Below, piece after piece: positions 55,675-64,000 of a stretch of DNA of 64,000 nt (position 1 is the stretch's first letter; each line of letters begins with the position of its first letter). A program made the translations under genes and the position numbers. Source of the DNA: an uncultured Sphingomonas sp. (GTDB taxonomy: Bacteria > Pseudomonadota > Alphaproteobacteria > Sphingomonadales > Sphingomonadaceae); assembly GCF_946478955.1 (NCBI RefSeq), contig NZ_CAMLDL010000008.1, positions 1-64,000 of the forward strand, written 5' to 3'. Under the pieces are notes generated by a model that was not told the origin of the DNA, did not search any database, and worked only from the letters and a program-made list of their open reading frames with translations.

Positions 55675-55896
55675 TCAAAAGACCCGCCGCTGCGCTTGCA
55701 CCAGCATCCTGAGCAACATTGCCACCGGTCTTGGTACGCCAACCTTGCCTTCGAGCCATAGGCTCACCGCTGATCGGCTGACGCCGATCGCCTGAGCGAG
55801 ATCTGACTGGGTCTTGTAACCGAGCGCGCGCATGTGGCGACGCAGCTCGTCCGGTGACATGCTTGCCTTCAGGTTGGGATCGTCTTCAGACGCCAT
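55675..55896 (-). CDS. Small helix-turn-helix protein (73 residues)
   Basis: From ATG 55896: MASEDDPNLKASMSPDELRR then HMRALGYKTQSDLAQAIGVS and RSAVSLWLEGKVGVPRPVAM. The Q-x-x-LA-x-x-x-GVS-x-x-x-VS-x-W core is an XRE/Cro-type HTH. It is divergent from the heme-binding-barrel gene (86 bases between starts), so it may regulate that gene and itself. It sits between glnB and glnA on the same strand. Confidence 0.8.
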   Translation of the reverse strand: MASEDDPNLKASMSPDELRRHMRALGYKTQSDLAQAIGVSRSAVSLWLEGKVGVPRPVAMLLRMLVQAQRRVF

Positions 55897-55981
55897 GGGC
55901 AGGCTTCCTAGCCGATTGCTGCTGCAACGCGAAGTTGCCGCTGGCGAAAAAATTTCGCAAAATGGCGGGCAGGAGCGACCC

Positions 55982-56617
55982 ATGAAATTCCCAGCACATC
56001 TTTTCGACGAGCCCAGCTTCAACCCCAACACGCTCGAGATGCTCGGGCCGCTCAAGGGACTGGCTGGACGGTGGGAAGGCGCGATCAGCAAAGATGTGAA
56101 GCCAACCGCAGACGGCGCAAAGCCTCAGGAATATGTCGAGCATCTCGATATTCAGCCGATTGATGCCCAAACCAACGGCCCGCAGTTGCTTTATGGTCTT
56201 CGCTACCACGCCCATATGGTGAAGCCAGACCAGACCAAAACCTATCATGATCAGGTGGGCTATTGGTTATGGGAGCCCGCGACCGGAAACATCTATTTCA
56301 CGCTGGCGATTCCGCGAGCGCAGACGTTGCTGGCGTTCGGCAATGCCGCCGCTGATGCAACGAGCTTTACCGTCAGCGCAACACGCGGAACGACTGAGAA
56401 TGGAATTTGCTCGCCGCCTTTTTTGGAGGAGAATTTTCGGACCGACGATTTTTCCATGACGGTAACGATCGAAGACGGGAACCACTGGAGTTACGCGGAA
56501 ACCACGACCCTCATGATCAAGGGCGTGGCCGAGCCGTTTGAACATACCGACCGCAACCGCCTTCACCGTATTGCCGCACCCATCCGCAATCCCTTGGCGG
56601 GTGGGGAGAGTTTGTAA
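55982..56617 (+). CDS. Heme-binding beta-barrel (FABP/nitrobindin-like) protein
   Basis: 211 residues. Motif LAGRWEG near the N-terminus corresponds to the GxWxG of FABP/nitrobindin-like proteins; the beta strands GPQLLYGLRYHAHMV, VGYWLWEPATGNIYFTLAIP and SFTVSATRG follow, and the C-terminus FEHTDRNRLHRI fits the conserved His/Arg region of that family. Nitrobindins bind ferric heme and react with NO or peroxynitrite. AGGAG precedes the ATG at 55982. Convergent with glnB, 4 bases apart. Confidence 0.78.
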   Translation: MKFPAHLFDEPSFNPNTLEMLGPLKGLAGRWEGAISKDVKPTADGAKPQEYVEHLDIQPIDAQTNGPQLLYGLRYHAHMVKPDQTKTYHDQVGYWLWEPATGNIYFTLAIPRAQTLLAFGNAAADATSFTVSATRGTTENGICSPPFLEENFRTDDFSMTVTIEDGNHWSYAETTTLMIKGVAEPFEHTDRNRLHRIAAPIRNPLAGGESL

Positions 56618-56621
56618 ACGC

Positions 56622-57059
<438 letters not shown>

Positions 57060-57097
57060 TCAAACCTCTGCCGCAATTCGACGCCAGTGCGAGGACT

Positions 57098-57841
57098 ATG
57101 AAGAAAGCCATCATCCTGTCGGCGGGTCAGGGCTCGCGCCTTGGTCATTTAACCGATGACCGGCCCAAATGCCTGATCGAGTTCAACGGCCGAACGCTGC
57201 TGGATCGCCAGCTGGACGCGCTTGCGGCCAATAGAGTCGACGAAGCGGTAGTCGTTACCGGTTTTCGCGATGATCAGATCGAAGCGGCGCTCAAACGGCG
57301 CGGTGATATGGGGCCGAAGGTTCGAACGGTGTTCAATCCGTTTTACAAGGTGGCCGACAATCTCGGTTCGCTTTACATCGCGCGCGATGAGATCGCCGGT
57401 GACACGCTGATATGGAATGGCGATACATTGGTCAGCGACGTGTTAATGGCCAAAGTCGTCGGCAATTCTGACCGCGACGGCATCTGCGTCACCATTGATC
57501 GCAAGGATAGCTACGACGATGACGATATGAAGGTCATCGCGGACGATGATGGCCGCCTGCGCGCGATCGGGAAACGGATTGCCGAGGGCGTGAATGCCGA
57601 ATCGATCGGTCTGCTGGCGTTTCGCAATGGCGGTGCCGAGCGCTTCCGCGATGCGATCGAGCGGGCGATGCGAACCAAGGAAGGCACGACCATCTGGTAC
57701 CTGCGCGTCATCCATCACCTCGCCCAGAACAGCGATGTCTGGACGCTTGACATCAATGGTGAAGAATGGGGCGAGGTCGATTTCCCCGATGATGTCGAAA
57801 ACGCCCAAGCCCTGACCGCGCGATGGGACGCGGCGAAATAG
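57098..57841 (+). CDS. Sugar nucleotidyltransferase family protein
   Basis: 247 residues. Starts MKKAIILSAGQGSRLGHLTD then DRPKCLIEFNGRTLLDRQLD, the NTP-binding loop of nucleotidyltransferases acting on sugar- or choline-phosphates. Metal-binding Asp lies in TLIWNGDTLVSDVL; later EWGEVDFPDDVENAQAL is typical of the LicC/HddC-like subgroup. Precise substrate unknown. Start placed at 57098 with GAGG just upstream. Convergent with map, 12 bases apart. Confidence 0.88.
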   Translation: MKKAIILSAGQGSRLGHLTDDRPKCLIEFNGRTLLDRQLDALAANRVDEAVVVTGFRDDQIEAALKRRGDMGPKVRTVFNPFYKVADNLGSLYIARDEIAGDTLIWNGDTLVSDVLMAKVVGNSDRDGICVTIDRKDSYDDDDMKVIADDDGRLRAIGKRIAEGVNAESIGLLAFRNGGAERFRDAIERAMRTKEGTTIWYLRVIHHLAQNSDVWTLDINGEEWGEVDFPDDVENAQALTARWDAAK

Positions 57842-57852
57842 CCCGCTGCCGC

Positions 57853-58680
57853 TTAGTAAGGCGGCTTGTCCAGACCCTTCGGGCTCTTGGTGAAAATCTC
57901 GTGACCCGTTTCGGTGATGCCGATCGAATGTTCGAACTGAGCCGATAGCGATTTGTCGCGGGTCACCGCCGTCCAACCATCACTGAGCAGCTTCACATCG
58001 GCGCGGCCAATGTTGATCATTGGCTCAACGGTGAAAAACATGCCGGGCTTCAGCTCCGGACCGGTTCCGGCGCGTCCAGCGTGCACAACCTCCGGGCTGT
58101 CATGGAACAGGCGGCCGAGACCATGGCCGCAGAAGTCGCGGACGATGCCATAGCGGTGTTTTTCGGCGTGGGTCTGGATAGCGTTGCTGATGTCGCCCAG
58201 CCGGTTACCGGGCTTGGCCTGCTCAAGGCCCAACATCAGGCATTCATAGGTGACATCGACCAGCTTCCTCGCCTTGATGCTAACGTCGCCGACCAGATAC
58301 ATACGGCTGGTATCGCCGTGCCACCCGTCCAGAATCGGCGTGACGTCAATGTTGACGATGTCACCGTCTTTCAGGACCTTGTCGCCGGGGATGCCGTGGC
58401 ACACCACATGGTTGATCGAGGTGCAGCAGCTCTTGGTAAAGCCGCGGTAGCCAAGGGTCGCCGGTACGCCCCCGGCTTCCACAGTCATCCGATAGACAAT
58501 GGCATCCAGCTCGCCCGTGGTCACACCCGGAACGACATGGGGTGCCAGCGCATCGAGAATTGATGCGGTCAGCTGCCCGGCCTTGCGCATCCCTTCGAAG
58601 CCCTGGGCATCGTGGAGCTTGATGACATGGCTGCGCGGTTCGGCCCGGTCTTCGGGTCCAACATGGATATATTCGGTCAT
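57853..58680 (-). CDS. map: Methionine aminopeptidase, type I
   Basis: 275 residues. Removes the initiator methionine. Metal ligands are in INIDVTPILD (Asp), GDTSRMYLVGDV (Asp), GHGLGRLFHDSPEVVHAGR (His), FTVEPMINIGR (Glu) and QFEHSIGITETG (Glu); the substrate-side His is in INHVVCHGIPGD. The N-terminal part (RSHVIKLHDAQGFEGMRKAG) is a short extension of the kind common in alphaproteobacteria. Confidence 0.97.
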   Translation of the reverse strand: MTEYIHVGPEDRAEPRSHVIKLHDAQGFEGMRKAGQLTASILDALAPHVVPGVTTGELDAIVYRMTVEAGGVPATLGYRGFTKSCCTSINHVVCHGIPGDKVLKDGDIVNIDVTPILDGWHGDTSRMYLVGDVSIKARKLVDVTYECLMLGLEQAKPGNRLGDISNAIQTHAEKHRYGIVRDFCGHGLGRLFHDSPEVVHAGRAGTGPELKPGMFFTVEPMINIGRADVKLLSDGWTAVTRDKSLSAQFEHSIGITETGHEIFTKSPKGLDKPPY

Positions 58681-58707
58681 GTCCTGCGATATAGGGTGTC
58701 TGGAGCG

Positions 58708-59748
58708 TTAGCGCAAAACCGTAGAGGCATCGACGACATCGACGTCGGCCATCTGGCCCATGAACGCGTCATACCAGGGTTTGTGACTGGCCCCGACAAT
58801 GTTGAGAACGCGGGTCCCGGGATGTGCCGCAAAGGCATCGCGGATATTGGCGGCCATCCGCAGATTCCGGGTTTCCCACCAGCCCATATATTGTCGCCCC
58901 GGCGTACCGGGCCATTTTTGGGCGAGAGCGCCGCCGAAATCGGCCCGAATTTGTCGATCTTGACCACCCCGCGAATTGGCGTGCCGATACCAGGCGAGAA
59001 CCGATGCAGCGTCCTTCATCGCCGCCTTTTGGCGCGCCCATTCTGCCGCGACGGGTAGTTTATGATATTCTTCAAACCGCGTCATTTGCGCCTTGTCGAA
59101 CTCAGGTGTCGTTGGTGCATCGGCGCTATGATCGTCGACGGGAAAGACCCGTTCCAAGCCAAGCCGGGCGGCTAGTGTAGCAGCGACATCGTAATTTTCA
59201 TTCGACTTGCCCGAGGTGCGCTGAAGGATCTTCAGAATATTAGCGTCAATTCCGTCGCCTTCGCGGCGTTCCGTTGGCAGGAGGCGAAGCCATTGCACCT
59301 GTGCCGAAGATCGGTCGCCGGCCGCGACGAACAGCATGGCCAGCCTACGGCGCTGCGCGGCCGTCGGGACGGCGGGCCAATTGGCGAGCGTCTTGCGGAT
59401 TTCCGCGTTTGCTAACGCGGTCGAAAATCCTGTCGATTTTTCAATTTCAGTCAAATCCCAGCAATAGCCTTCAAAAGCGTCAGCGTATCGATCAGGATTG
59501 GCCTTCATCATCGCACATTGTTCGCCCGACACGCTCTCCACCGTGATGACCTGCGGATGATATGCCGCAAGTTTGGTCAGCAAGGGTTCGAGCCACGTCG
59601 CGTCGAATTTCTCAAGCTCGCTCATGTGAAAGGTGCCTAGCGTCATCACCCTCGTCTTTGACCCGGCGATGGGCGGGTTGGGGCCTAGCGGTGATTGGGC
59701 GTGGCCGCTTCCCGCGACCAATATCAGGGCGGCGGCCAAAGCTTTCAT
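58708..59748 (-). CDS. Secreted DUF5694-family protein
   Basis: 346 residues with a signal peptide (MKALAAALILVAGSGHA). The TraB/DUF5694-like pattern: VMTLGTFHMSELEKFDATWL with an early His, VITVESVSGEQCAMM with an acidic Glu, and a C-terminal GTRVLNIVGASHKPWYDAFM with a second His. Function unproven. It lies 27 bases upstream of map on the same strand; any functional link is unclear. Confidence 0.83.
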   Translation of the reverse strand: MKALAAALILVAGSGHAQSPLGPNPPIAGSKTRVMTLGTFHMSELEKFDATWLEPLLTKLAAYHPQVITVESVSGEQCAMMKANPDRYADAFEGYCWDLTEIEKSTGFSTALANAEIRKTLANWPAVPTAAQRRRLAMLFVAAGDRSSAQVQWLRLLPTERREGDGIDANILKILQRTSGKSNENYDVAATLAARLGLERVFPVDDHSADAPTTPEFDKAQMTRFEEYHKLPVAAEWARQKAAMKDAASVLAWYRHANSRGGQDRQIRADFGGALAQKWPGTPGRQYMGWWETRNLRMAANIRDAFAAHPGTRVLNIVGASHKPWYDAFMGQMADVDVVDASTVLR

Positions 59749-59879
59749 GCGGTGCGTCTCCTACTGTATTGCTGTAATAATACGGCAGGCAAGAAAAATG
59801 CAAGCATGGCATTTGCAGCCTACGCCAACAGGGCTAGGGTTGCGCATCACGTCACGAGTGAAGGGATCGCAAAAGCGCC

Positions 59880-60632
59880 ATGGCCAAGGTCTGGACCGCA
59901 GCACTGCTGGTGATTGGCGATGAGATCCTGTCTGGTCGCACCCAGGATAAGAACATCGCGCAGATTGCGACCTGGCTGAACGTCCAGGGCATTCGCCTGC
60001 GTGAGGTCCGCGTGGTGCCTGATGTTGAGGACCGGATTATCGAGGCGCTGAATGCACTGCGGACCACCTATGATTATTGCTTCACCACAGGCGGGATCGG
60101 GCCGACACATGACGATATTACGGTTGATGCCGCGGCAAAGGCACTGGGCGTTCCCGTGGTTATTCATCCCGACGCACGCACGATTTTGGAGCGGTATTAC
60201 ACCGACAAGGGCGGGCTGAACGAGGGGCGACTTCGTATGGCCAGGGTTCCGGACGGCGCCGATCTCATTCCCAATCACAAGTCGGGGGCACCTGGCATTC
60301 AAATCGGCAATCTCTTTCTGATGGCGGGTGTTCCGCACATCACGGCGGGAATGCTAGATGCGCTGACGGGCTCATTGGAGGGTGGACGCCCGCTCGTGAG
60401 TGTCACGGTTGGCGCCTATGCGCCGGAAAGCGAGGTTGCGGCGTTGCTCGGGCAAACGGAGCGCGCGCATGATGGCATCGCAATCGGCAGCTATCCCTTT
60501 TACCGCGAGGGGCGGATCGGGGCGAATTTCGTCATCCGGTCCGAAGATCCGGACCTCGCGCGGACGGTCGCGGCGGAATTGGGCGACGGGTTGCGCGCCA
60601 GCGGCTATGACCCGGTCGATGGCGGAATCTGA
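59880..60632 (+). CDS. cinA: Competence/damage-inducible protein A-like (MoaB/CinA N-terminal domain)
   Basis: 250 residues. Starts TAALLVIGDEILSGRTQDKN, then FTTGGIGPTHDDITVDAAAK and LGVPVVIHPDARTILE, with NHKSGAPGIQIGNLFLMAGV: the MoCF-binding fold of CinA. The C-terminal NMN-deamidase domain of full CinA is missing, so this is the short form; a molybdopterin-binding or nucleotide-pyrophosphatase role is possible. No competence genes nearby. Confidence 0.88.
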   Translation: MAKVWTAALLVIGDEILSGRTQDKNIAQIATWLNVQGIRLREVRVVPDVEDRIIEALNALRTTYDYCFTTGGIGPTHDDITVDAAAKALGVPVVIHPDARTILERYYTDKGGLNEGRLRMARVPDGADLIPNHKSGAPGIQIGNLFLMAGVPHITAGMLDALTGSLEGGRPLVSVTVGAYAPESEVAALLGQTERAHDGIAIGSYPFYREGRIGANFVIRSEDPDLARTVAAELGDGLRASGYDPVDGGI

Positions 60633-60658
60633 TTGTGCGACTTAGAGAGCGAAATTCG

Positions 60659-61525
60659 CTACAGCGCCTCATGCGACTGCCCGGGAGACAGAGACGTTAC
60701 GGGGACGAGTTGGTCACCGGTGTAGGTGAATAACAGGTCTGAGCCATGATCGGCGTCTATCTGTGCGATGCCAGACAGGGCCAGGCATTCACCCGCCGTG
60801 AACGATAGACCGTCAGCGGTGCCGCCGCCCGCAATTGGGATTAACCAGCCCGTCTGGCCTTCGGTGAGCGAAACCTGTTTGATGCCCGACGGCCAGCGTT
60901 CGACGGTAAATTTGGGGCCTTGCACCAGAATTGTGCGACCGGCCTCAATCTGATCTGGCGTTGCGCGTCGGACAAATGGACGCGGATCGGCAACGGCAAT
61001 GGCCTCTTCCAGATGCAATTCCCGAGGACGACCATAGTCATACAAGCGGTAGGTGGTATCACTGTTCTGCTGGATTTCGATCAGCGTTAGCCCGGCGCCA
61101 ATGGCGTGGATCGTGCCCGCTGCGGAATAATAAACATCCCCCGGCCTGACGGGCTTCCAATCCACCATTGTCTCTATCGATCCGTCGAGCGCCGCCGCGC
61201 GCAGCCGCTCGGAATCTACTTGCTTCCGAGTGCCCATGGCGATCGTTGAATCTGCGTCTGCGGCGAGGACTAACCAGCATTCGTCCTTTCCTCGCGGCAG
61301 GCCGCGCGCATGCGCCTGAACATCGTCGGGATGGACCTGAATTGATAGTTTTTCGCTGGTGAACAGATATTTTATAAGAAGTTCTGGCGCGGTATCTCCA
61401 GGCGCGTTGAACCAGATTTCACCGACCGGCCCTTCGCAGGGTTCGGGATCATGGAATCCGGGCCAGAGCTGCCGCCGACCCCACGGCTTTTCAACGCGGT
61501 GGATAGCAAGACGCTTGGCAGTCAT
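60659..61525 (-). CDS. manA: Class I mannose-6-phosphate isomerase
   Basis: 288 residues from ATG 61525. Zinc and active-site segments: LSIQVHPDDVQAHARGLPRG, KDECWLVLAA, AAGTIHAIGAGLTLIEIQQN and TYRLYDYGRPR. Interconverts mannose-6-P and fructose-6-P for GDP-mannose and polysaccharide synthesis. The first residues (RLAIHRVEKPWGRRQLWPGF) are typical. Open frame to 61558, which I did not use. Confidence 0.9.
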   Translation of the reverse strand: MTAKRLAIHRVEKPWGRRQLWPGFHDPEPCEGPVGEIWFNAPGDTAPELLIKYLFTSEKLSIQVHPDDVQAHARGLPRGKDECWLVLAADADSTIAMGTRKQVDSERLRAAALDGSIETMVDWKPVRPGDVYYSAAGTIHAIGAGLTLIEIQQNSDTTYRLYDYGRPRELHLEEAIAVADPRPFVRRATPDQIEAGRTILVQGPKFTVERWPSGIKQVSLTEGQTGWLIPIAGGGTADGLSFTAGECLALSGIAQIDADHGSDLLFTYTGDQLVPVTSLSPGQSHEAL

Positions 61526-61742
61526 ATCAACAGCTTTTCTCGACACGGTCGATGCCACACGCGTTCAACATATTGGGCTGATGCCAGAGCGAACGGCGGC
61601 CTTGATCGTCTGGGCCTTTCGCTTGTTGGTTATGAGATCCCATGCCTTTCGCCCGCGCTTCTATCCGTCCGCCAGTATTGGCAGGGTTACGAATATGTAG
61701 CCTGAATCTGACGTTCGACGACCCTTATTTCGTCAATAATCA

Positions 61743-61816
61743 TGGAGCGGGTGAAGGGAATCGAACCCTCGTCGTAAGCTTGGGAAGCTTCTGCTCTACC
61801 ATTGAGCTACACCCGC
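61743..61816 (-). tRNA. tRNA-Gly (anticodon CCC)
   Basis: The 7-bp acceptor stem GCGGGTG pairs with CACCCGC; the D arm is AGCTCAATGGTAGAGC, the anticodon loop TTCCCAA (anticodon CCC) and the T arm GAGGGTTCGATTCCCTT, and the 3' CCA is encoded. 74 bases including CCA. The anticodon stem has one mismatch at its outermost pair. No repeated 3' segment was seen nearby to suggest an integration site. Confidence 0.96.
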
Positions 61817-61867
61817 TTTAGGCGCGCCGCGAGCGGTGCCACGAGCCCTGCGCATCGTCAAGCGCCC

Positions 61868-61901
61868 AAAAGAAAACGGCGCCGCCCGAAGGCGACGCCG
61901 T
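61868..61901 (-). terminator. Terminator of the TonB-dependent receptor gene
   Basis: Minus strand: ACGGCGTCGCC-TTCG-GGCGGCGCCGT, an 11-bp stem with one G-U pair and a TTCG loop, followed by TTTCTTTT. It lies 24 bases after the receptor stop codon. Confidence 0.92.
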
Positions 61902-61925
61902 CATCATGATCATTCAAGCGAAGGC

Positions 61926-64000
61926 TTAGAAGCCGACGTTGACGGTCAGGCTGACCGTGCGCGGCGCGCCGATCTGAACAAAGCCAGCATTGCTGTAGAC
62001 GCCGTTCGAGCCGACACCCTGATTCAGGTTGCCGCCGAAGCCGCCGACATACAATTTGTTGAACAGGTTGTAGACGTTCAGCTGCACATAGGTCTTGTCC
62101 AGCTGGCGGTCGAAGTAGCCCATGTTCAGGCGCGCATCGAGGTTGACGAGCCAGTAGGCAGGAACCTTCGAATTATAGATAACCGTCGGAGCATTGGCGC
62201 CGCCGAGGTTGTCCACGTCCCCGCTGAAGGTGGCGGTGTTGGTATCATAAACATACCGCGGGCCGGTACGCTTTGCGGTTACGCCCAGGTCGATCGGGCC
62301 AAGGGTTGCGACGCCTGACGCACCGTAGGTGTACTTCGGCGAACCCGACTCTTGCTTGCCGGCCGTGAAGGCGCAGTTGCGCAGAGCCGCGATCTTTTCC
62401 GCAGTCGTGCTGGTCGGTGCATTGTCGCAGTCGAAGCCAGTGCCGCCGCCGATTTGAACGTTGTCCTTGATCTTGGACTTGTTCCACGAACCGAAGGCGT
62501 AGACCGTGAATTCCTTTGCCGGCGTGTAGGCAATGGAGCCGTCAACACCATATTTGTCGACGCGGCCGAGGTTACGATACACCGAGCGGTCCAGTTCAGG
62601 ATCGTAGGCCGATGCCAGGCGATCATTGAACTTGGTGAACCAACCCGCCAGCTGTGCCTGGATCTTCGAGCTGCGATAACGAACGCCCGCATCGAAGGTG
62701 TCGGTGGTTTCAGGCTTCGGCTTCGCCTGCGCCGTATCGGCCGGGAAGTAGAAAGCATTGTAAAGATTGTCCGTGCTCGGCACCGACAGACCCTTAGAAT
62801 AGCTTGCGAATGCCGAAATCTGGGGCGTGAAGTCATATACCAAACCAAGGTTCGGAAGCAGCTTGTTGTACTTCAGAACACGGTGCTGCGGGCCCTGAAT
62901 CGTCGGGTTCGCTGCCGCATATTGCGCGTCCAGCGTTTCATTCTGGCCGAAGCAATCGACAAAGCCGCTGGCCGACGTGGTGAAGCAATAGTTTTCAAGA
63001 TCACGCTTGAAGAACGGCAGGCGGACGCCGGCATTCACCGTCAGGTTGCCAAACTCACCGCGATATTCGCCAGCGATCTGGTTGAGGATCGCATAGGACT
63101 GGCGGTCGCGCTTTTGCATGACGACACCATTGGCATCTTCAATCGGATCATTGACCGGGAACACGTCGACCGGGTCGCCATTCAGCTTCAGATAGCCGAG
63201 CTGGCCAGTCTGACGGTGGTTGGAACGGTCGTAGGTATAGGTGGCGCGAACCGTGTTGGCGTCATCGATGTCCCAACGGAGACCGGCGATTACCGCGAAG
63301 CGGCGGGTGCGCGTCTGGCTCGGCGACAACAGCGTGACGCGGTCAAGCGTATCGCCGTCGCCGTTAAGGTCGCGGCCGAAGTAATAGGTGCCGCCAATGT
63401 AACCGGTCGCTGGCTTGCCACCAACCGTTGCAAAGCCTTCGCGGGCGTTGGCCGAAACCGACCCATCCGAACGAAGCGACGACGTTGTACCGCCGCCGTT
63501 GGCCTTGGTGTACTGAAAGCTCGGGTCAACCGTCAGAATGAGACCATCGCGAAGCGTGAAACGCGAATTACCGCGGATGTTAATGCTGTTCGAGGGGTTG
63601 GTACGACGGTCGAATTCCAGGCCGCAACCGTTCGGGAAGTCCGCGACACCCTTCTGCGGCGTGTCGACCTGGCACGGGTAATTGATGTCATATTTGCGGT
63701 CGTCACGCGACTGCGGGAAGCCCGACGGGACCGGAAGATCGTTGCGGAGCGCGACCGAACCGAAGAAGTTATTGCGATCCTGATTATAGCGGCCGGCGAC
63801 CGAGATGAAATCGCCATTGTTGCCCAGCGGCTGATAGATTTTGGCGTTATATTGCTGACGGTTTAGCTTGCCGTAATTGTTGTACGGGTTGTCGTACTTC
63901 GACGTGCTGGCCGACACAAAGGCGCGGGTGCCGGATGAGGTCAGTTCACCGGTGTCGATCATGCCGAAGAAACGACGATAGTCGAACTGTCCCACCGACA
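61926..64000 (-). CDS. TonB-dependent receptor, C-terminal part (start outside window)
   Basis: About 691 codons of an outer-membrane receptor; the signal peptide, TonB box and part of the plug lie beyond the right edge. The barrel is evident: NYGKLNRQQYNAKIYQPLGN, SISVAGRYNQ-type strands (GDFISVAGRYNQDRNNFFGS), YSKGLSVPSTDNLYNAFY, KPETTDTFDAGVRYRSSKIQ, QLNVYNLFNKLYVGGFGG and a final strand SLTVNVGF ending in Phe as required for BAM recognition. Extracellular loops contain cysteine pairs (CQVDTP...NGCGLE). Ligand unknown. It would be energised by a TonB-ExbBD system such as the one at 26.3-28.8 kb. Confidence 0.95.
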   Translation of the reverse strand, partial: SVGQFDYRRFFGMIDTGELTSSGTRAFVSASTSKYDNPYNNYGKLNRQQYNAKIYQPLGNNGDFISVAGRYNQDRNNFFGSVALRNDLPVPSGFPQSRDDRKYDINYPCQVDTPQKGVADFPNGCGLEFDRRTNPSNSINIRGNSRFTLRDGLILTVDPSFQYTKANGGGTTSSLRSDGSVSANAREGFATVGGKPATGYIGGTYYFGRDLNGDGDTLDRVTLLSPSQTRTRRFAVIAGLRWDIDDANTVRATYTYDRSNHRQTGQLGYLKLNGDPVDVFPVNDPIEDANGVVMQKRDRQSYAILNQIAGEYRGEFGNLTVNAGVRLPFFKRDLENYCFTTSASGFVDCFGQNETLDAQYAAANPTIQGPQHRVLKYNKLLPNLGLVYDFTPQISAFASYSKGLSVPSTDNLYNAFYFPADTAQAKPKPETTDTFDAGVRYRSSKIQAQLAGWFTKFNDRLASAYDPELDRSVYRNLGRVDKYGVDGSIAYTPAKEFTVYAFGSWNKSKIKDNVQIGGGTGFDCDNAPTSTTAEKIAALRNCAFTAGKQESGSPKYTYGASGVATLGPIDLGVTAKRTGPRYVYDTNTATFSGDVDNLGGANAPTVIYNSKVPAYWLVNLDARLNMGYFDRQLDKTYVQLNVYNLFNKLYVGGFGGNLNQGVGSNGVYSNAGFVQIGAPRTVSLTVNVGF

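Noticed and set aside
57065..57100. Sigma-54-like promoter upstream of glnB (TGGCGTCGAATTGC on the minus strand)
   Set aside because: The GG and GC elements are one base too close for a -24/-12 promoter, and the TGGCAC core is not matched.
61743..61816. tRNA-Gly as an integration site for a mobile element
   Set aside because: No integrase nearby and no second copy of the tRNA 3' end seen in the window.
62352..63866. 504-codon plus-strand frame antisense to the TonB-dependent receptor
   Set aside because: The receptor barrel is certain; the plus frame is Arg/Val/Ile-rich without motifs.

Overview
The window is an ordinary chromosomal stretch of a high-GC alphaproteobacterium, most likely a member of the Sphingomonadales (Sphingomonas-like). 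This rests on gene content: the atpH-atpA-atpG-atpD order, a tonB-exbB-exbD-exbD cluster, a large TonB-dependent receptor, glnB/glnA, the TamA/TamB pair, and several small proteins of sphingomonad type. No 16S gene is present, so the assignment is inferred from proteins. Genes are packed tightly on both strands. Five convergent pairs share overlapping stop codons.

Layout. 1-4.5 kb: ATP synthase F1 genes on the minus strand (atpD is cut by the left edge). 4.7-15.2 kb: a DUF1203 protein, Ada-type DNA alkylation repair, a periplasmic zinc-peptidase-like TPR protein, priA, a 56-residue microprotein with its own terminator, purC, a LysR regulator and a double-domain M16 peptidase. 15.2-18.0 kb: the only clearly accessory region. 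It is poorer in G+C, repeat-rich, and holds a convergent pair made of a Beta-family protein and an sce7726-like PD-(D/E)XK nuclease. 18.0-26.1 kb: parC, a GGDEF/EAL protein followed by a PilZ protein, cca-Nudix-DUF1285 with overlapping ends, and an SDR/FolB pair. 26.3-28.8 kb: TonB energy transduction with two ExbD paralogues and a strong terminator.

28.8-45.2 kb: an unknown protein, a DipZ/MsrB envelope redox-repair pair, an ABC exporter, an intracellular PHB depolymerase, an MFS transporter with a DUF4126 membrane protein, thiolase and MaoC, an MscS channel beside a remnant of another, topoisomerase IB, a PfpI protein, and an S24-type regulator facing a two-gene unit of small proteins across a clear palindromic operator candidate. 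45.3-53.7 kb: tamA-tamB, a KgtP-like permease and a tandem PilZ protein. 54.0-64.0 kb: glnA and glnB separated by a divergent HTH/heme-binding-barrel pair, a sugar nucleotidyltransferase, map, a DUF5694 protein, a CinA-like protein, a mannose-6-phosphate isomerase, tRNA-Gly(CCC), and the C-terminal part of a TonB-dependent receptor cut by the right edge.

The best candidate for an under-described system is the Beta-family / sce7726-like pair at 16.1-17.6 kb. Others worth a look are the S24 operator region (43.5-44.7 kb), a hairpin that buries the ribosome binding site of the DUF4126 gene (37.28-37.32 kb), and a dispersed palindromic repeat with a compensatory base-pair change. Family names come from reading the proteins by eye; no database search was run.
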